From an uncultured Erysipelotrichaceae bacterium (lineage in GTDB: Bacteria; Bacillota_I; Bacilli_A; Erysipelotrichales; Erysipelotrichaceae): a stretch of 64,000 bases of DNA. Position numbers and translations under genes: made by a program. The notes beneath the pieces were generated by a model. That model was not told the origin of the DNA. It did no database searches and saw nothing but the letters and a program-made list of their open reading frames with translations. Numbering within the stretch: the stretch's first letter is position 1; each line of letters begins with the position of its first letter. The stretch covers positions 10,314-74,313 of the forward strand of contig CALCFG010000136.1 of NCBI GenBank assembly GCA_937900565.1, read 5' to 3'. Of this stretch, positions 1-8,405 are shown piece by piece.

Positions 1-1
1 A

Positions 2-634
2 GTTGATAGTATCTTTGGTATCTCAATTGCATCTACACTTTCTCAAATTGCTTGGTGGTTTGGTATTCACTCAAGTGCAATATTATCAGTTGTTACTCCT
101 TCTTTAGAAGCTAACATGTTAAGTAACATCAATGCTTATGCAGCAGGTGTTCCATTATCTGATTTACCAACTATCGTAAACTCTACATTCTATTATACTT
201 ATGTTGCAATCGGAGGGGGCGGAGCTACATTTGGTCTAGTTTTATTAATGCTTAAGAGTAAATCTGAACAAATCAGAGTAATTGGTAAATTATCAATTAT
301 CCCTGCATTCTTTGGTATCAATGAACCAGTATTGTTCGGTTTACCAATCGTATTAAACCCAATGTTCTTAATCCCATTCTTATTATCCCATGTTGTAAAT
401 ATTATCATCTGTTACTACGCTATGAGCTTTAACTTAGTCAATAAAGTCGTGATGTCTTTATCAGCCCAAACGCCGATTGGATTAAGTCATGTGTTGGGTA
501 ACTTAGACTTCAGATCAATAATTTTATTAGTCGTAGTAATTTTAGTCGATGTAGTATTGTATTATCCGTTCTTTAAATTATTTGAAAAAGATAAAGTTGC
601 TGAAGAAGAAGCTTTGGCAGCACAATCTAAATAG
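2..634 (+). CDS. PTS lactose/cellobiose-family EIIC (5' end cut off by window)
   Basis: This is the C-terminal part of a membrane permease that imports and phosphorylates a sugar or glycoside through the phosphotransferase system. The reading frame is open from base 2, so the start lies outside the window. The visible 210 residues contain several hydrophobic segments, a glycine cluster and the family motif FGINEPVLFGLPIVLNP, which marks EIIC of the lactose/cellobiose/chitobiose family. The tail is charged and cytoplasmic-looking. The EIIB gene follows 8 bases later. The substrate cannot be read from the sequence; chitobiose- or cellobiose-like glycosides are only the family default, and the unusual downstream genes argue for something else. 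Confidence 0.9.
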   Translation, partial: VDSIFGISIASTLSQIAWWFGIHSSAILSVVTPSLEANMLSNINAYAAGVPLSDLPTIVNSTFYYTYVAIGGGGATFGLVLLMLKSKSEQIRVIGKLSIIPAFFGINEPVLFGLPIVLNPMFLIPFLLSHVVNIIICYYAMSFNLVNKVVMSLSAQTPIGLSHVLGNLDFRSIILLVVVILVDVVLYYPFFKLFEKDKVAEEEALAAQSK

Positions 635-642
635 GAGATTAT

Positions 643-954
643 ATGAGTAAAATTAATGTTTTGTTAGCCTGTCAAAACGGAATGAGTACAGGTATTATTA
701 AAAAGAAAATCGAAGAAACAGCTGTTGCAGAAGGACAAGAAATTACCATCTGTGCTGTTGGATTAGATGAAATCAAAAAAGAAGCAAGTAAATTTGACAT
801 TTTACTTCTTGCACCACAAATCAAATATGCTGCTAAATCAGTCGAAAAAGATGTTGAAGGCATATGCAAGTTTATGATTATCGATTCAATTGACTTTGGT
901 ACTATGAACGGATCAAACGTATATCATAAAATGATGAAGAAATTAGCTGAATAG
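643..954 (+). CDS. PTS lactose/cellobiose-family EIIB
   Basis: This 103-residue cytoplasmic phosphocarrier passes phosphate from EIIA to the sugar bound by EIIC. The phosphorylatable cysteine is Cys10 in the motif LLACQNGMSTG, the standard P-loop of cellobiose-type EIIB, and the length is normal. It sits 8 bases after the EIIC stop, behind an AGGAG ribosome site. It is followed with almost no gap by the DUF1177 gene, so the two are surely cotranscribed. No EIIA is visible; it may lie upstream of the window. Confidence 0.92.
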   Translation: MSKINVLLACQNGMSTGIIKKKIEETAVAEGQEITICAVGLDEIKKEASKFDILLLAPQIKYAAKSVEKDVEGICKFMIIDSIDFGTMNGSNVYHKMMKKLAE

Positions 955-955
955 T

Positions 956-1888
956 ATGTTGAAACAAGTATTAGATATTTATGAACTTATAGATCGAGGT
1001 ACTGTTTGCGGACAGGATATAGTAGATTTATTCAAAACCTTTGAATTTGTTGATGCGTCTTGGGTTAAAGTTGAAGGTTCCGAAGGAAGTACTGATTTCG
1101 TTGAAATTTTAGTTAAAGGTACACATGGAAAAAGCGTAGGTGGTACTAAACCAACTCTATCAGTAATTGGAAGACTTGGCGGTATAGGCGCAAGACCAAA
1201 ATATAAAGGAATGGTTTCTGATGCAGATGGATGTATTTGTGCTTTGTCAGTAGCGTATAAACTAGCGCAGATGAGTAAACACAAAGATCGTTTAGACGGC
1301 GATGTTGTCATTACAACACACATTTGCCCAAATGCTCCGACCGAACCGCATGAACCAGTTGATTTTATGGGCTCACCAGTTGATATGGAACAAATGAATC
1401 AGTATGAAGTTATCAAAGATGCCGATGCTGTAATTACAATCGATACAACTAAAGGAAACAATATTATCACTAACAAAGGATTTGCAATTTCACCAACTGT
1501 AAAAGAAGGATATATTTTAAAAGTAAATCAGCAACTAGTTAATATTATGGAACAAACTTCTGGCACTAAAGCTAAAACCTTCCCGCTTTGCCAGTTAGAT
1601 ATCACACCATATTCAAACAACATGTATCACATCAACAGTATCTTGCAACCAGCAACCGCAACAAATGCTCCTGTTGTAGGCGTTGCAATAACTACTGAAA
1701 CTGCCGTTGCAGGTTGTGCGACTAGTGCTAGTCATGAAATCGATATTGCGGAAGCAGCTAGATTTACTTTAGAAGTAGCTAAACAATTTACAGAAGAACG
1801 TTTAGAGTTCTACGATTCAAAAGAATTCAAACAACTTACAGATTTATACGGAAAGATGAACATTTTCCAGACAAATCCACAATTATAA
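956..1888 (+). CDS. DUF1177 family protein
   Basis: This 310-residue protein, without signal peptide or membrane segment, matches what I recall of the DUF1177 family. Visible family-like stretches are GRLGGIGARPKY (around 75-85), an acidic SDADGC segment, and ICPNAPTEPHEPVDFMGSPV around 123-142. The function is not established; the family is generally found beside peptide-use genes. The start codon lies one base after the EIIB stop codon with no separate ribosome site, so translation is probably coupled. Being sandwiched between a sugar PTS and an M81 metallopeptidase suggests a role in processing an imported compound, but that is inference. Confidence 0.75.
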   Translation: MLKQVLDIYELIDRGTVCGQDIVDLFKTFEFVDASWVKVEGSEGSTDFVEILVKGTHGKSVGGTKPTLSVIGRLGGIGARPKYKGMVSDADGCICALSVAYKLAQMSKHKDRLDGDVVITTHICPNAPTEPHEPVDFMGSPVDMEQMNQYEVIKDADAVITIDTTKGNNIITNKGFAISPTVKEGYILKVNQQLVNIMEQTSGTKAKTFPLCQLDITPYSNNMYHINSILQPATATNAPVVGVAITTETAVAGCATSASHEIDIAEAARFTLEVAKQFTEERLEFYDSKEFKQLTDLYGKMNIFQTNPQL

Positions 1889-1893
1889 TTAAT

Positions 1894-1926
1894 GGGAGAG
1901 GTTAGTCCTCTCCCAGGAGTTTTTTT
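1894..1926 (+). terminator. Intercistronic hairpin with U-run, overlapping the next ribosome site
   Basis: A perfect 8-bp stem (GGGAGAGG / CCTCTCCC) closes a 5-base loop (TTAGT). AGGAG (1915-1919) and seven T's follow immediately. AGGAG is the ribosome site of the gene starting at 1929. The structure could act as a partial terminator or as an mRNA-stabilising hairpin that lowers expression of the last two genes. The 5-base gap between stem and T-run is unusual for a strong terminator. Confidence 0.6.
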
Positions 1927-1928
1927 AT

Positions 1929-2621
1929 ATGAAATTTATCTTAATCTTATTAATATTTGCACTTATATTTGCATTGCCAATTATTTTACTTATCAAAAAT
2001 AAAGAGAAGCTAAACATAAAATTTGTTTTCGTTGGCTTATTGATGTACTTAGTATTTAGGATATTGCTTTATCCTTTTATCGGATTGTTTGCAAACAATT
2101 TGACAGTACTAGCAAAATCTATCATCGATGTAATTTATCTATTGGTATATATATTGATTGTTAAACGATTGATTTTTACAAAAGTATTCCATCTATCAAG
2201 CGAAGATAAAGACAAGCTCTTTTCATCTGGATTAACTGAATCAACAATTGAAGTGTTATTAGTTTTTTTACCAAACTTATTAAATCTAGGTGCTTATTTT
2301 TTCTTGCTAGAATTTGGAAATATCTACGATGCACTTGAAACAAGTTTTACAGCCAACCAGATTCAAGAATACGTTACATATTTAAATTCAATTGGTTATG
2401 ATTACTTTATGTTCTTAGGACTAATGATAATTGCTTTATATCTGTTTAACATTACAAACAACTACTTGTTAGTAAATAACGCAAAATTAAGCTTCGTGTA
2501 TTCTTTAGTATTGTATGTTACATATTTTGTTTTAGCACTACTAAATAAATGGATTGCCTGCATTATATTAATCGGATTAATTACTTCAATTTACTACATT
2601 AACAGTAAAGAAAGGATTTAA
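1929..2621 (+). CDS. Hydrophobic membrane protein of unknown function
   Basis: I do not recognise this 230-residue protein. It begins with a hydrophobic helix (residues about 3-22) and contains roughly six membrane segments separated by short charged loops. One longer loop (about 85-105) carries the run SSEDKDK. It starts 10 bases after AGGAG, and its stop is directly followed by the ATG of the M81 gene. That places it firmly in the PTS/DUF1177/M81 operon. A membrane anchor, permease or CPBP-like protein are possible, but no diagnostic motif was seen. Confidence 0.65.
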   Translation: MKFILILLIFALIFALPIILLIKNKEKLNIKFVFVGLLMYLVFRILLYPFIGLFANNLTVLAKSIIDVIYLLVYILIVKRLIFTKVFHLSSEDKDKLFSSGLTESTIEVLLVFLPNLLNLGAYFFLLEFGNIYDALETSFTANQIQEYVTYLNSIGYDYFMFLGLMIIALYLFNITNNYLLVNNAKLSFVYSLVLYVTYFVLALLNKWIACIILIGLITSIYYINSKERI

Positions 2622-4082
2622 ATGAAAGTTTTTGTTGCGCACTTTACAGCAGAATGTAATGAACATATCAGCCATGTGGTTGATAAAAATGATTTCCTGT
2701 TTTTATATGGCGATGAATGCATTGCTGCAATGAATATAAAAGAGGTTTTTGAAAAGGAAAATATAGAAATCATTCCTTCAATTTATGCAAATGTGAATCC
2801 CAATGGCATGATTTCTTTGGATACATTTAAATTTATTAAAGAAACAATCATTTCGAAGTTAAAAGAATGTGTAGACTCAATTGATGGAGTATACTTACAG
2901 TTTCATGGTGCTAGTGGCGTTAAAGGCTTAGATTGTGTATCTGGTGAACATGATATTCTCGATGCGATCAGAAAAGTCACAGGAAAATATATGCCGATTG
3001 CAATGGTTATGGATCCGCATGGGAATCTAACAAACGAATTAGCTGATAAGTTGAATATTGTTAGATGTTACAGAGAATCTCCGCATTCAGATGCTGTTGA
3101 TACGGAAATCAAAGTTGCTAAGTTGCTTGTAGATTTGATTAAAAAAAAAAGAGTAATGCATCCAATTGTTAAAAAGATTCCTATCATGGTCGGAGGAGAA
3201 AGAAGTGTTTCAGCTAATGAACCAGTTGCTTCAGTCAATAAAATGTTAGACGAATACGAAAAAGATGATCGTGTTTTCTCAACAAGTTTACATATTGGCT
3301 ATATCAGACATGACGATGATAAGCTTGGTGCTGCGATTACTGTTATTCCATCAGAAGATAAATATAGTGAATATTGTAATGAAATAGCCATTAAGCTATC
3401 AAATTATGTCTGGGAACATCGTCACGAATTTAAATTTAACGGTAACTTTGATGAAGTTGATGCCTCGGTTCTAAAAGCTATTGCATATGATGGCAAGACT
3501 GTTGTAATTACCGATTCAGGCGACAATTGTGGTGCTGGTGGATATGGGCAAAATACGGTTGTATTAAGAGAATTTTTAAAACAAAAAACAGACAAGAAAA
3601 TTTTATTTGCCGGCATTAATGATAAAAAGGCTTATAAATTATTATCAACTGCAAATATTGGAGACTCATTAAACGTTAACATTGGAATTGAAGAAGATGA
3701 ATTAAGCAAAGCTGTTAATGTTGACTGCCATTTAATTGCAATTGGAGAGCAAAAAAGAGGATATGCACTTCATGACGATTGTGGGCTTTCATATCTAATC
3801 AATATCGATAATACCAACATTGATATTCTCGTTCTAAACGATAATATTCAATACGGTACAATGGAACAGTTTGATTACGCCAAAGCTCCATTCCATGATT
3901 ATGATATTGTTATAGTTAAAATGGGATATTTAGATACATACCTAATTCCAGAAACAAAATATCATATTATGGCACTAACTGATGGTCCAACAATTCAACG
4001 TAGCGAAAAAATACCATTTAAAAAAATCGCACGGCCAATGTATCCAATTGACGATTTTGATGAACTTTATTTTATAAATTAA
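2622..4082 (+). CDS. M81 family metallopeptidase (MlrC-like)
   Basis: This 486-residue protein resembles the M81/MlrC family, named after the microcystin-degradation enzyme MlrC, which cleaves small linear peptides using zinc. Family features are the N-terminal stretch FTAECNEHISH, LQFHGA near residue 93, MDPHGN near 128, CYRESPHSD near 147 carrying likely metal ligands, and the C-terminal MlrC domain with DSGDNCGAGG near 300. Length is normal. There is no signal peptide, so it is cytoplasmic. It abuts the upstream membrane gene with no gap. The natural substrate is unknown; the PTS in the same operon suggests a carbohydrate-linked amide or peptide. Confidence 0.82.
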   Translation: MKVFVAHFTAECNEHISHVVDKNDFLFLYGDECIAAMNIKEVFEKENIEIIPSIYANVNPNGMISLDTFKFIKETIISKLKECVDSIDGVYLQFHGASGVKGLDCVSGEHDILDAIRKVTGKYMPIAMVMDPHGNLTNELADKLNIVRCYRESPHSDAVDTEIKVAKLLVDLIKKKRVMHPIVKKIPIMVGGERSVSANEPVASVNKMLDEYEKDDRVFSTSLHIGYIRHDDDKLGAAITVIPSEDKYSEYCNEIAIKLSNYVWEHRHEFKFNGNFDEVDASVLKAIAYDGKTVVITDSGDNCGAGGYGQNTVVLREFLKQKTDKKILFAGINDKKAYKLLSTANIGDSLNVNIGIEEDELSKAVNVDCHLIAIGEQKRGYALHDDCGLSYLINIDNTNIDILVLNDNIQYGTMEQFDYAKAPFHDYDIVIVKMGYLDTYLIPETKYHIMALTDGPTIQRSEKIPFKKIARPMYPIDDFDELYFIN

Positions 4083-4099
4083 GAGGAGAGATCATTATG
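4081..4099 (+). other. Orphan ribosome site and start codon at the IS boundary
   Basis: Directly after the M81 stop there is a good ribosome site (AAGAGGAGAG, 4081-4090). Seven bases later comes ATG (4097-4099), but the frame closes after three further codons because the insertion sequence begins at 4097/4098. The arrangement looks like the start of a further operon gene that was interrupted by the element. No convincing continuation is seen on the other side of the element. Confidence 0.45.
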
Positions 4100-4122
4100 A
4101 TACAACCCTAGTCAAGTAGACA
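4097..4122 (+). repeat. IS terminal inverted repeat, left
   Basis: Read outward from the element it begins TGTCTACTTGACTAGGG and ends GTATCAT. About 18 of 26 positions match the right repeat, including the first seven (TGTCTAC) and the last six outer bases. Confidence 0.7.
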
Positions 4123-5995
4123 TGGGAAATATGTAAAAGTCTCATCGATCAACAGCCCATTCCAATTTGGTTTGGGTTGTATTTTATTTCTTCTATAATA
4201 ATTTCTTTTTGATGTTTCTTCTTTGATTCAATTTTATTCCAGTATCTGACATATCTTTTTGCTGGAATAATTGGATATCGTGTAAATTCATTTTGTTCTA
4301 GTGATTCATTTGTACTTGTCCACAAGGTTTACCGTTTAATCTTTTTTGTGGATAATGATTGATGTAGTAATCTAGCGTTCCTTTGATAGCTTGTCTCATT
4401 TCTTCTTTGGAAGTGATGCTTGGATATAGGATAAACAACATATCTTTAAATTGTCCCTGAAAACCTTCACACACTCCATTATCAATGCACTTTGATACAC
4501 GTGACATAGATTGTGACATACCATATTCATCCAATTTTAATTTATATACTTGTCTTGTATACGCAAAACCTCTGTCTGAATGTACTAATGGTGTTGCTTC
4601 AGGATATGCATTATGAGCATTCTTTAGTGTTTGATCAGCTAGTAATGCATCGTTTTTATCAGATACTTCTAAAGCGACTGGAAACCTGTCATAAAGATCA
4701 ATCATTGGCGAAATAAATAGTTTCTCTCCAGTTGTAGGTATCTTTACCTCCGTAACATCCGTACACCATTTTTGATTTGGACCTGTAGTATTGAAATCTC
4801 TGTTGAGAATGTTTTCTGCCGTATGTTCTGCATTAGATCGAATGTAGTTGTATCTGGATCTACGTCTATAAGTGGATTTGATATCATTGATGCACATCAA
4901 TCGATAGACTCTGTTATGACCACATCTATATCCTTCGTTTCTTAGAGTGTAGTACATGGTCATTGTGCCAAAAAGAGAATTGTTGGAATTAGATATCTCC
5001 TTGATTCTAGATGTAATTCTTTCATCTTCATGTTGTTTATCCAATTGTTTAGGAGAAGGTGATGAGTGTAGCCACTTGTAATATGCACTTCTGCAGATGC
5101 CCATGATTGAACACATTTCATTTATTGGCCAGTTGCGATTTTCATGTAATGATTGTATTAGCGAATAATCTTTTATCTTTTGTTTTCTTATAAGATAAAG
5201 TCTTTTAGCCTTCGGAAGACTCGCCAAATAGGTCTTTTCGAAGGCTTCGTCTTTTTTTAACAGTTCAAGCTCCATCTCTTGTCGTCTGTTGATTCTTTCA
5301 AGCTCGGCTATTCTGCGCTGAGCTTTTTCCAAGTCGGTTAGTTGTTCTTCAGATTTATGTTTACCACGTCTGTCTTCGAGAGCATCTTCTCCATTGGATT
5401 CATATTTTTTGACCCAGTTATAAATTTGAGCGTAATTTCCACCATAAAATTCAGCTGTACCTTTATAATCGTGATTATGATCTATACAGTATTTAATGAT
5501 TTCGATTTTCTTTTCTTTGCTTACTTTTAAAGTATCAGCCATATAGACCTCCGGTTTAGGATCGTAACCCTTAAGTTCTCTATGACTATTATACTTTTTT
5601 ACCCAATTTAAAACAGTAGTACATTTAGGTATTCCATACTTAGCTGCCAAATCTATGGATGATCCATAACCTTGAAGATATTCTTGAACAACCATCTCCT
5701 TAAACTCTTTAGAATACTTATTGTTTGTACTCTTATTGTCAAAAATTGAATGGCTGTTTACGCGATAGCTTTTGACCCATTCTAGAACTAATCCGGATCC
5801 GCATTTTCCCATGTTCAATTCAAGCTTTATTTGTTCTGCAGATTTTCTTCCGCTTAAATAATCTTCACAAGCCTGTACCTTTTGTTCTTTCGTATATTTA
5901 GCTTTTCTTCCCATATAAAAATCCCACCTTTGTAGTTTCACATCGATGGGATAATTTTAATTATTTCGTGTGTCTACCTCGGTGGGATTATATCA
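4098..5995 (-). mobile_element. IS3-family insertion sequence
   Basis: This is a 1.9-kb element with one transposase gene on the minus strand. It is bounded by imperfect inverted repeats of about 25 bases that start TGATA and end TATCA, fitting the TG...CA ends of the IS3 family. The left repeat is 4098-4121 and the right is 5972-5995. I see no clear 3-4 bp target duplication, so the element may be old or may have been rearranged after insertion. Confidence 0.85.
4298..5914 (-). CDS. IS3-family transposase, single reading frame, C-terminus probably frameshifted
   Basis: DDE transposase of about 538 residues. The N-terminal part has three successive helix-turn-helix modules (about residues 5-50, 65-110 and 130-180), then a coiled-coil segment rich in Glu, Arg and Leu. 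The rve integrase domain has catalytic Asp in WCTDVTEV, Asp in LVHSDRG and Glu in DNGVCEGF. I chose the ATG at 5914 because AAAGGTGGG lies just upstream; an earlier GTG-type start adds nine residues. Unlike classical IS3 elements, the OrfA- and OrfB-like parts are fused without a -1 frameshift. The frame ends in CAC-TAG, but adding one base would extend it by about 50 residues, so the 3' end looks damaged. Confidence 0.88.
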   Translation of the reverse strand: MGRKAKYTKEQKVQACEDYLSGRKSAEQIKLELNMGKCGSGLVLEWVKSYRVNSHSIFDNKSTNNKYSKEFKEMVVQEYLQGYGSSIDLAAKYGIPKCTTVLNWVKKYNSHRELKGYDPKPEVYMADTLKVSKEKKIEIIKYCIDHNHDYKGTAEFYGGNYAQIYNWVKKYESNGEDALEDRRGKHKSEEQLTDLEKAQRRIAELERINRRQEMELELLKKDEAFEKTYLASLPKAKRLYLIRKQKIKDYSLIQSLHENRNWPINEMCSIMGICRSAYYKWLHSSPSPKQLDKQHEDERITSRIKEISNSNNSLFGTMTMYYTLRNEGYRCGHNRVYRLMCINDIKSTYRRRSRYNYIRSNAEHTAENILNRDFNTTGPNQKWCTDVTEVKIPTTGEKLFISPMIDLYDRFPVALEVSDKNDALLADQTLKNAHNAYPEATPLVHSDRGFAYTRQVYKLKLDEYGMSQSMSRVSKCIDNGVCEGFQGQFKDMLFILYPSITSKEEMRQAIKGTLDYYINHYPQKRLNGKPCGQVQMNH

Positions 5996-5996
5996 T
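5971..5996 (+). repeat. IS terminal inverted repeat, right
   Basis: Read outward it begins TGTCTACCTCGGTGGGA and ends ATATCAT, and it is the partner of the repeat at 4097-4122. It lies upstream of the transposase, where the IS promoter is expected. Confidence 0.7.
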
Positions 5997-6100
5997 CAAG
6001 CTCTGCTTTTACTATTTCATGAAATATTTAGGACAACAAACATAAATATACTAAAGGTTCATAAAACTCTTGCTAGAAGCTGACTTTTAGTCAAAATATT

Positions 6101-6116
6101 AGTGAATTTAATCACT
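6101..6116 (+). promoter_or_regulatory. Crp/Fnr-type palindromic site upstream of flavin reductase
   Basis: AGTGAATTTAATCACT is a near-perfect dyad with the half-site GTGA-N6-TCAC used by the Crp/Fnr family. It ends six bases before a plausible -35 element and would be centred near -48 relative to the predicted start. Activation or repression by an Fnr/Crp-like regulator is inferred from the motif only. Confidence 0.45.
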
Positions 6117-6122
6117 TTCTAC

Positions 6123-6150
6123 TTGTTAATTTTTTATAAAGGTGTATAGT
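6123..6150 (+). promoter_or_regulatory. Probable promoter of the first flavin reductase gene
   Basis: TTGTTA (6123-6128), a 16-base spacer and TATAGT (6145-6150) form a reasonable sigma-A promoter. It gives a leader of about 50 bases ending in the AGGAG ribosome site before 6207. It lies outside the insertion sequence, which ends at 5995. Confidence 0.5.
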
Positions 6151-6206
6151 AGGTCTATCAAGACATTGATACGTATTGTACCGAATGCCAAGAATAGGAG
6201 AATAGA

Positions 6207-8174
6207 ATGAAAAAGCTTTTTGCAAGTACATTGGCCGGATTCATGGTATTGAGTTTGGCTGCGTGTTCTGGTAGTAATGACGCTAAAGAAACAGCAACAA
6301 CTATTGGAAAATTAACACCTGGCACTTACACTGCAAGTCGTGCTGGATTAAATGGTGATGTTGAAGTGGAAGTTACAGTATCTGAAACAGCCATTGAAGA
6401 TGTTAAAGTAGTGAATGAAATGGAAACGCCAGGTATTGGATCTGTATTAGTAGATGGGTCTAAAGAAGGTATTGTACCGGTAGTTTCAATTCCTAAAGCT
6501 ATTGTGGAAAATCAAAGCATTGCAGTGGATTCAGTAACTGGTGCAACCATTACTTCTGGCGCTATTAAAGGTGCTGTTGAAGATTGTTTAGTTGAAGCTG
6601 GTGCTAATGTGGATGAATGGAAGAAAGAAGTTGCATTTACACCTGCTGAAGTTGCTACAGATGCAGATGTTATTGTTGTTGGTGGCGGTGGTGCCGGTTT
6701 AGTTGCTGCAATTAGTGCTAGTCAAAATGGTGCTAAAGTTATCGTTTTAGAAAAGAATGGTGCAGTTGGTGGTGACACACTTGTTTGTGGCGCTATCTAT
6801 AACAACCCAGATAAAGAATTGCAATCACAAGTTGAAATGAGTGATGCGGTTAAACATCAATTAGAACAAGCTTTAGAAGTAGAACCTGTGGATGACAAAC
6901 ATGCTGCTTTACAAGATGCAGTTCGTAAAGAATGGGAAGAATATAAAGCAAGTGGTGAAACTTATTTATTCGATAGTGATAATTGGTTTGAATTACAAAC
7001 TTACCAAGGTGGAGATAGTGTAGCTAACTTAGATTTAGTTGAAGTGTTAACACATCAAGCTGCGCCTGGTTATGAATGGATTAAATCATTGGGTATGGAA
7101 TTCAATGATAAGATTAGTCAAGGTGCGGGTTCATTATGGCAAAGAACACATACTTCTACGAAACAAATGGGCACAGGATTTATTTCAACTTATGTAGAAA
7201 ATATCGATAAAGATCCAAATGTGACTATTTTACCTGAGATGACTGGTGAAAAATTAGTAACAGATGATAGTGGTAAAGTTATTGGCGTTGTTGCAAAAGA
7301 TAAAGGTGGTAACGAAGTTACGTTTAATGCAACTAAAGGTGTTGTTTTAGCAACTGGTGGTTTTGCTGCGAACAACAAAATGGTTCAAGAACATAATACA
7401 AGTGGTAAATGGGACGATTTAAGTAAAACGATGACTACTAACCGTTTCTCTTGTAGCCAAGGTGATGGTATTCGTATGGCACAAGAAGTTGGTGCGAGTT
7501 TAACGGATATGGATCAAATCCAATTATTATACTTAGGTAATACGAAGAATGGTCAATTAACAAAATATCCAGCACGTTGCGCTAATGGTACTGACCAAGA
7601 AATCTTCATTAACAAAAATGGTGAACGTTTTGTTCGAGAAGATGGTCGTCGTGACGAAATTTGCTTAAAAGTATTACAACAACCCGATGGAATGTTCTAT
7701 TTCTTAGAATCTGCTGATGGTGATGGTTATGTGGATATTGCCACTGCTAAAACAGCGGATGGATTTGATTTTGCAAAGATGGAAGAAGAAGGATATATCA
7801 TTGTTGCTGATACATTAGATGAAATGGCAGAAAAATTAGGTTGTGATGCTGAAACGTTGAAAGCAACAGTTGATGCATTCAATGCAAGCGTTGAAAGTGG
7901 TGAAGATGAATTTGGACGTACTTTATATTCTACTAAGTTAGAAAATGGTCCATGGGTTGCTACACCACGTACAGCTTGCTTACACCACACAATGGGTGGT
8001 GTGACTATCGATACATTAGGTAATGTATTGGATGAAGCGGGTAACCCAATTAAAGGTTTAGTTGCTGCTGGTGAAATTACTGGTGGTATTCATGGTGCTA
8101 ACCGTTTAGGTGGTAACGCTGTGGTTGATACAGTAGTATTTGGTAAATTAGCTGGCGAAACTATTGCAAAATAG
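6207..8174 (+). CDS. Secreted flavinylated reductase lipoprotein (FMN-bind + FAD-binding, fumarate/urocanate reductase-like)
   Basis: This 655-residue lipoprotein has a signal peptide with lipobox LAAC (Cys20). An FMN-bind domain follows (about 35-130) with the flavinylation motif DSVTGAT, acceptor Thr114. Then comes an FAD-binding flavoprotein domain with dinucleotide motif VVGGGGAG (about 157-164). Residues corresponding to the fumarate reductase active site are present: VREDGRRDE, HHTMGG and GANRLGGNA near the C-terminus. Such proteins take electrons at the outer membrane face and reduce fumarate, urocanate or related enoates. The exact substrate is not readable. It stands alone, with its own promoter and a strong terminator. 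The FMN transferase ApbE that would modify it is not in this window. Confidence 0.88.
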   Translation: MKKLFASTLAGFMVLSLAACSGSNDAKETATTIGKLTPGTYTASRAGLNGDVEVEVTVSETAIEDVKVVNEMETPGIGSVLVDGSKEGIVPVVSIPKAIVENQSIAVDSVTGATITSGAIKGAVEDCLVEAGANVDEWKKEVAFTPAEVATDADVIVVGGGGAGLVAAISASQNGAKVIVLEKNGAVGGDTLVCGAIYNNPDKELQSQVEMSDAVKHQLEQALEVEPVDDKHAALQDAVRKEWEEYKASGETYLFDSDNWFELQTYQGGDSVANLDLVEVLTHQAAPGYEWIKSLGMEFNDKISQGAGSLWQRTHTSTKQMGTGFISTYVENIDKDPNVTILPEMTGEKLVTDDSGKVIGVVAKDKGGNEVTFNATKGVVLATGGFAANNKMVQEHNTSGKWDDLSKTMTTNRFSCSQGDGIRMAQEVGASLTDMDQIQLLYLGNTKNGQLTKYPARCANGTDQEIFINKNGERFVREDGRRDEICLKVLQQPDGMFYFLESADGDGYVDIATAKTADGFDFAKMEEEGYIIVADTLDEMAEKLGCDAETLKATVDAFNASVESGEDEFGRTLYSTKLENGPWVATPRTACLHHTMGGVTIDTLGNVLDEAGNPIKGLVAAGEITGGIHGANRLGGNAVVDTVVFGKLAGETIAK

Positions 8175-8188
8175 TTAAAATCTCTAAG

Positions 8189-8220
8189 CAAAAAGGTGAT
8201 CTCAAAAAATCACCTTTTTG
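8189..8220 (+). terminator. Rho-independent terminator
   Basis: A 12-bp perfect stem (CAAAAAGGTGAT / ATCACCTTTTTG) with an 8-base loop lies just after the reductase gene. T's in the 3' arm provide the U-run. Confidence 0.85.
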
Positions 8221-8405
8221 TGTGGGTTTAACTAGGCAAACATAATCATATATAGGGAAATGGGTAATATCACATCCCGATTTTACATCGTCACGTTAAA
8301 GCATTTATACGCTTTTCAGTTATTTCAATTAGTTTAGAGTGTGAAAAACATGTCATTAATGTAAAAAATCGTTTATCTCATCATTAAAAAGTGATAGATT
8401 AGTAT

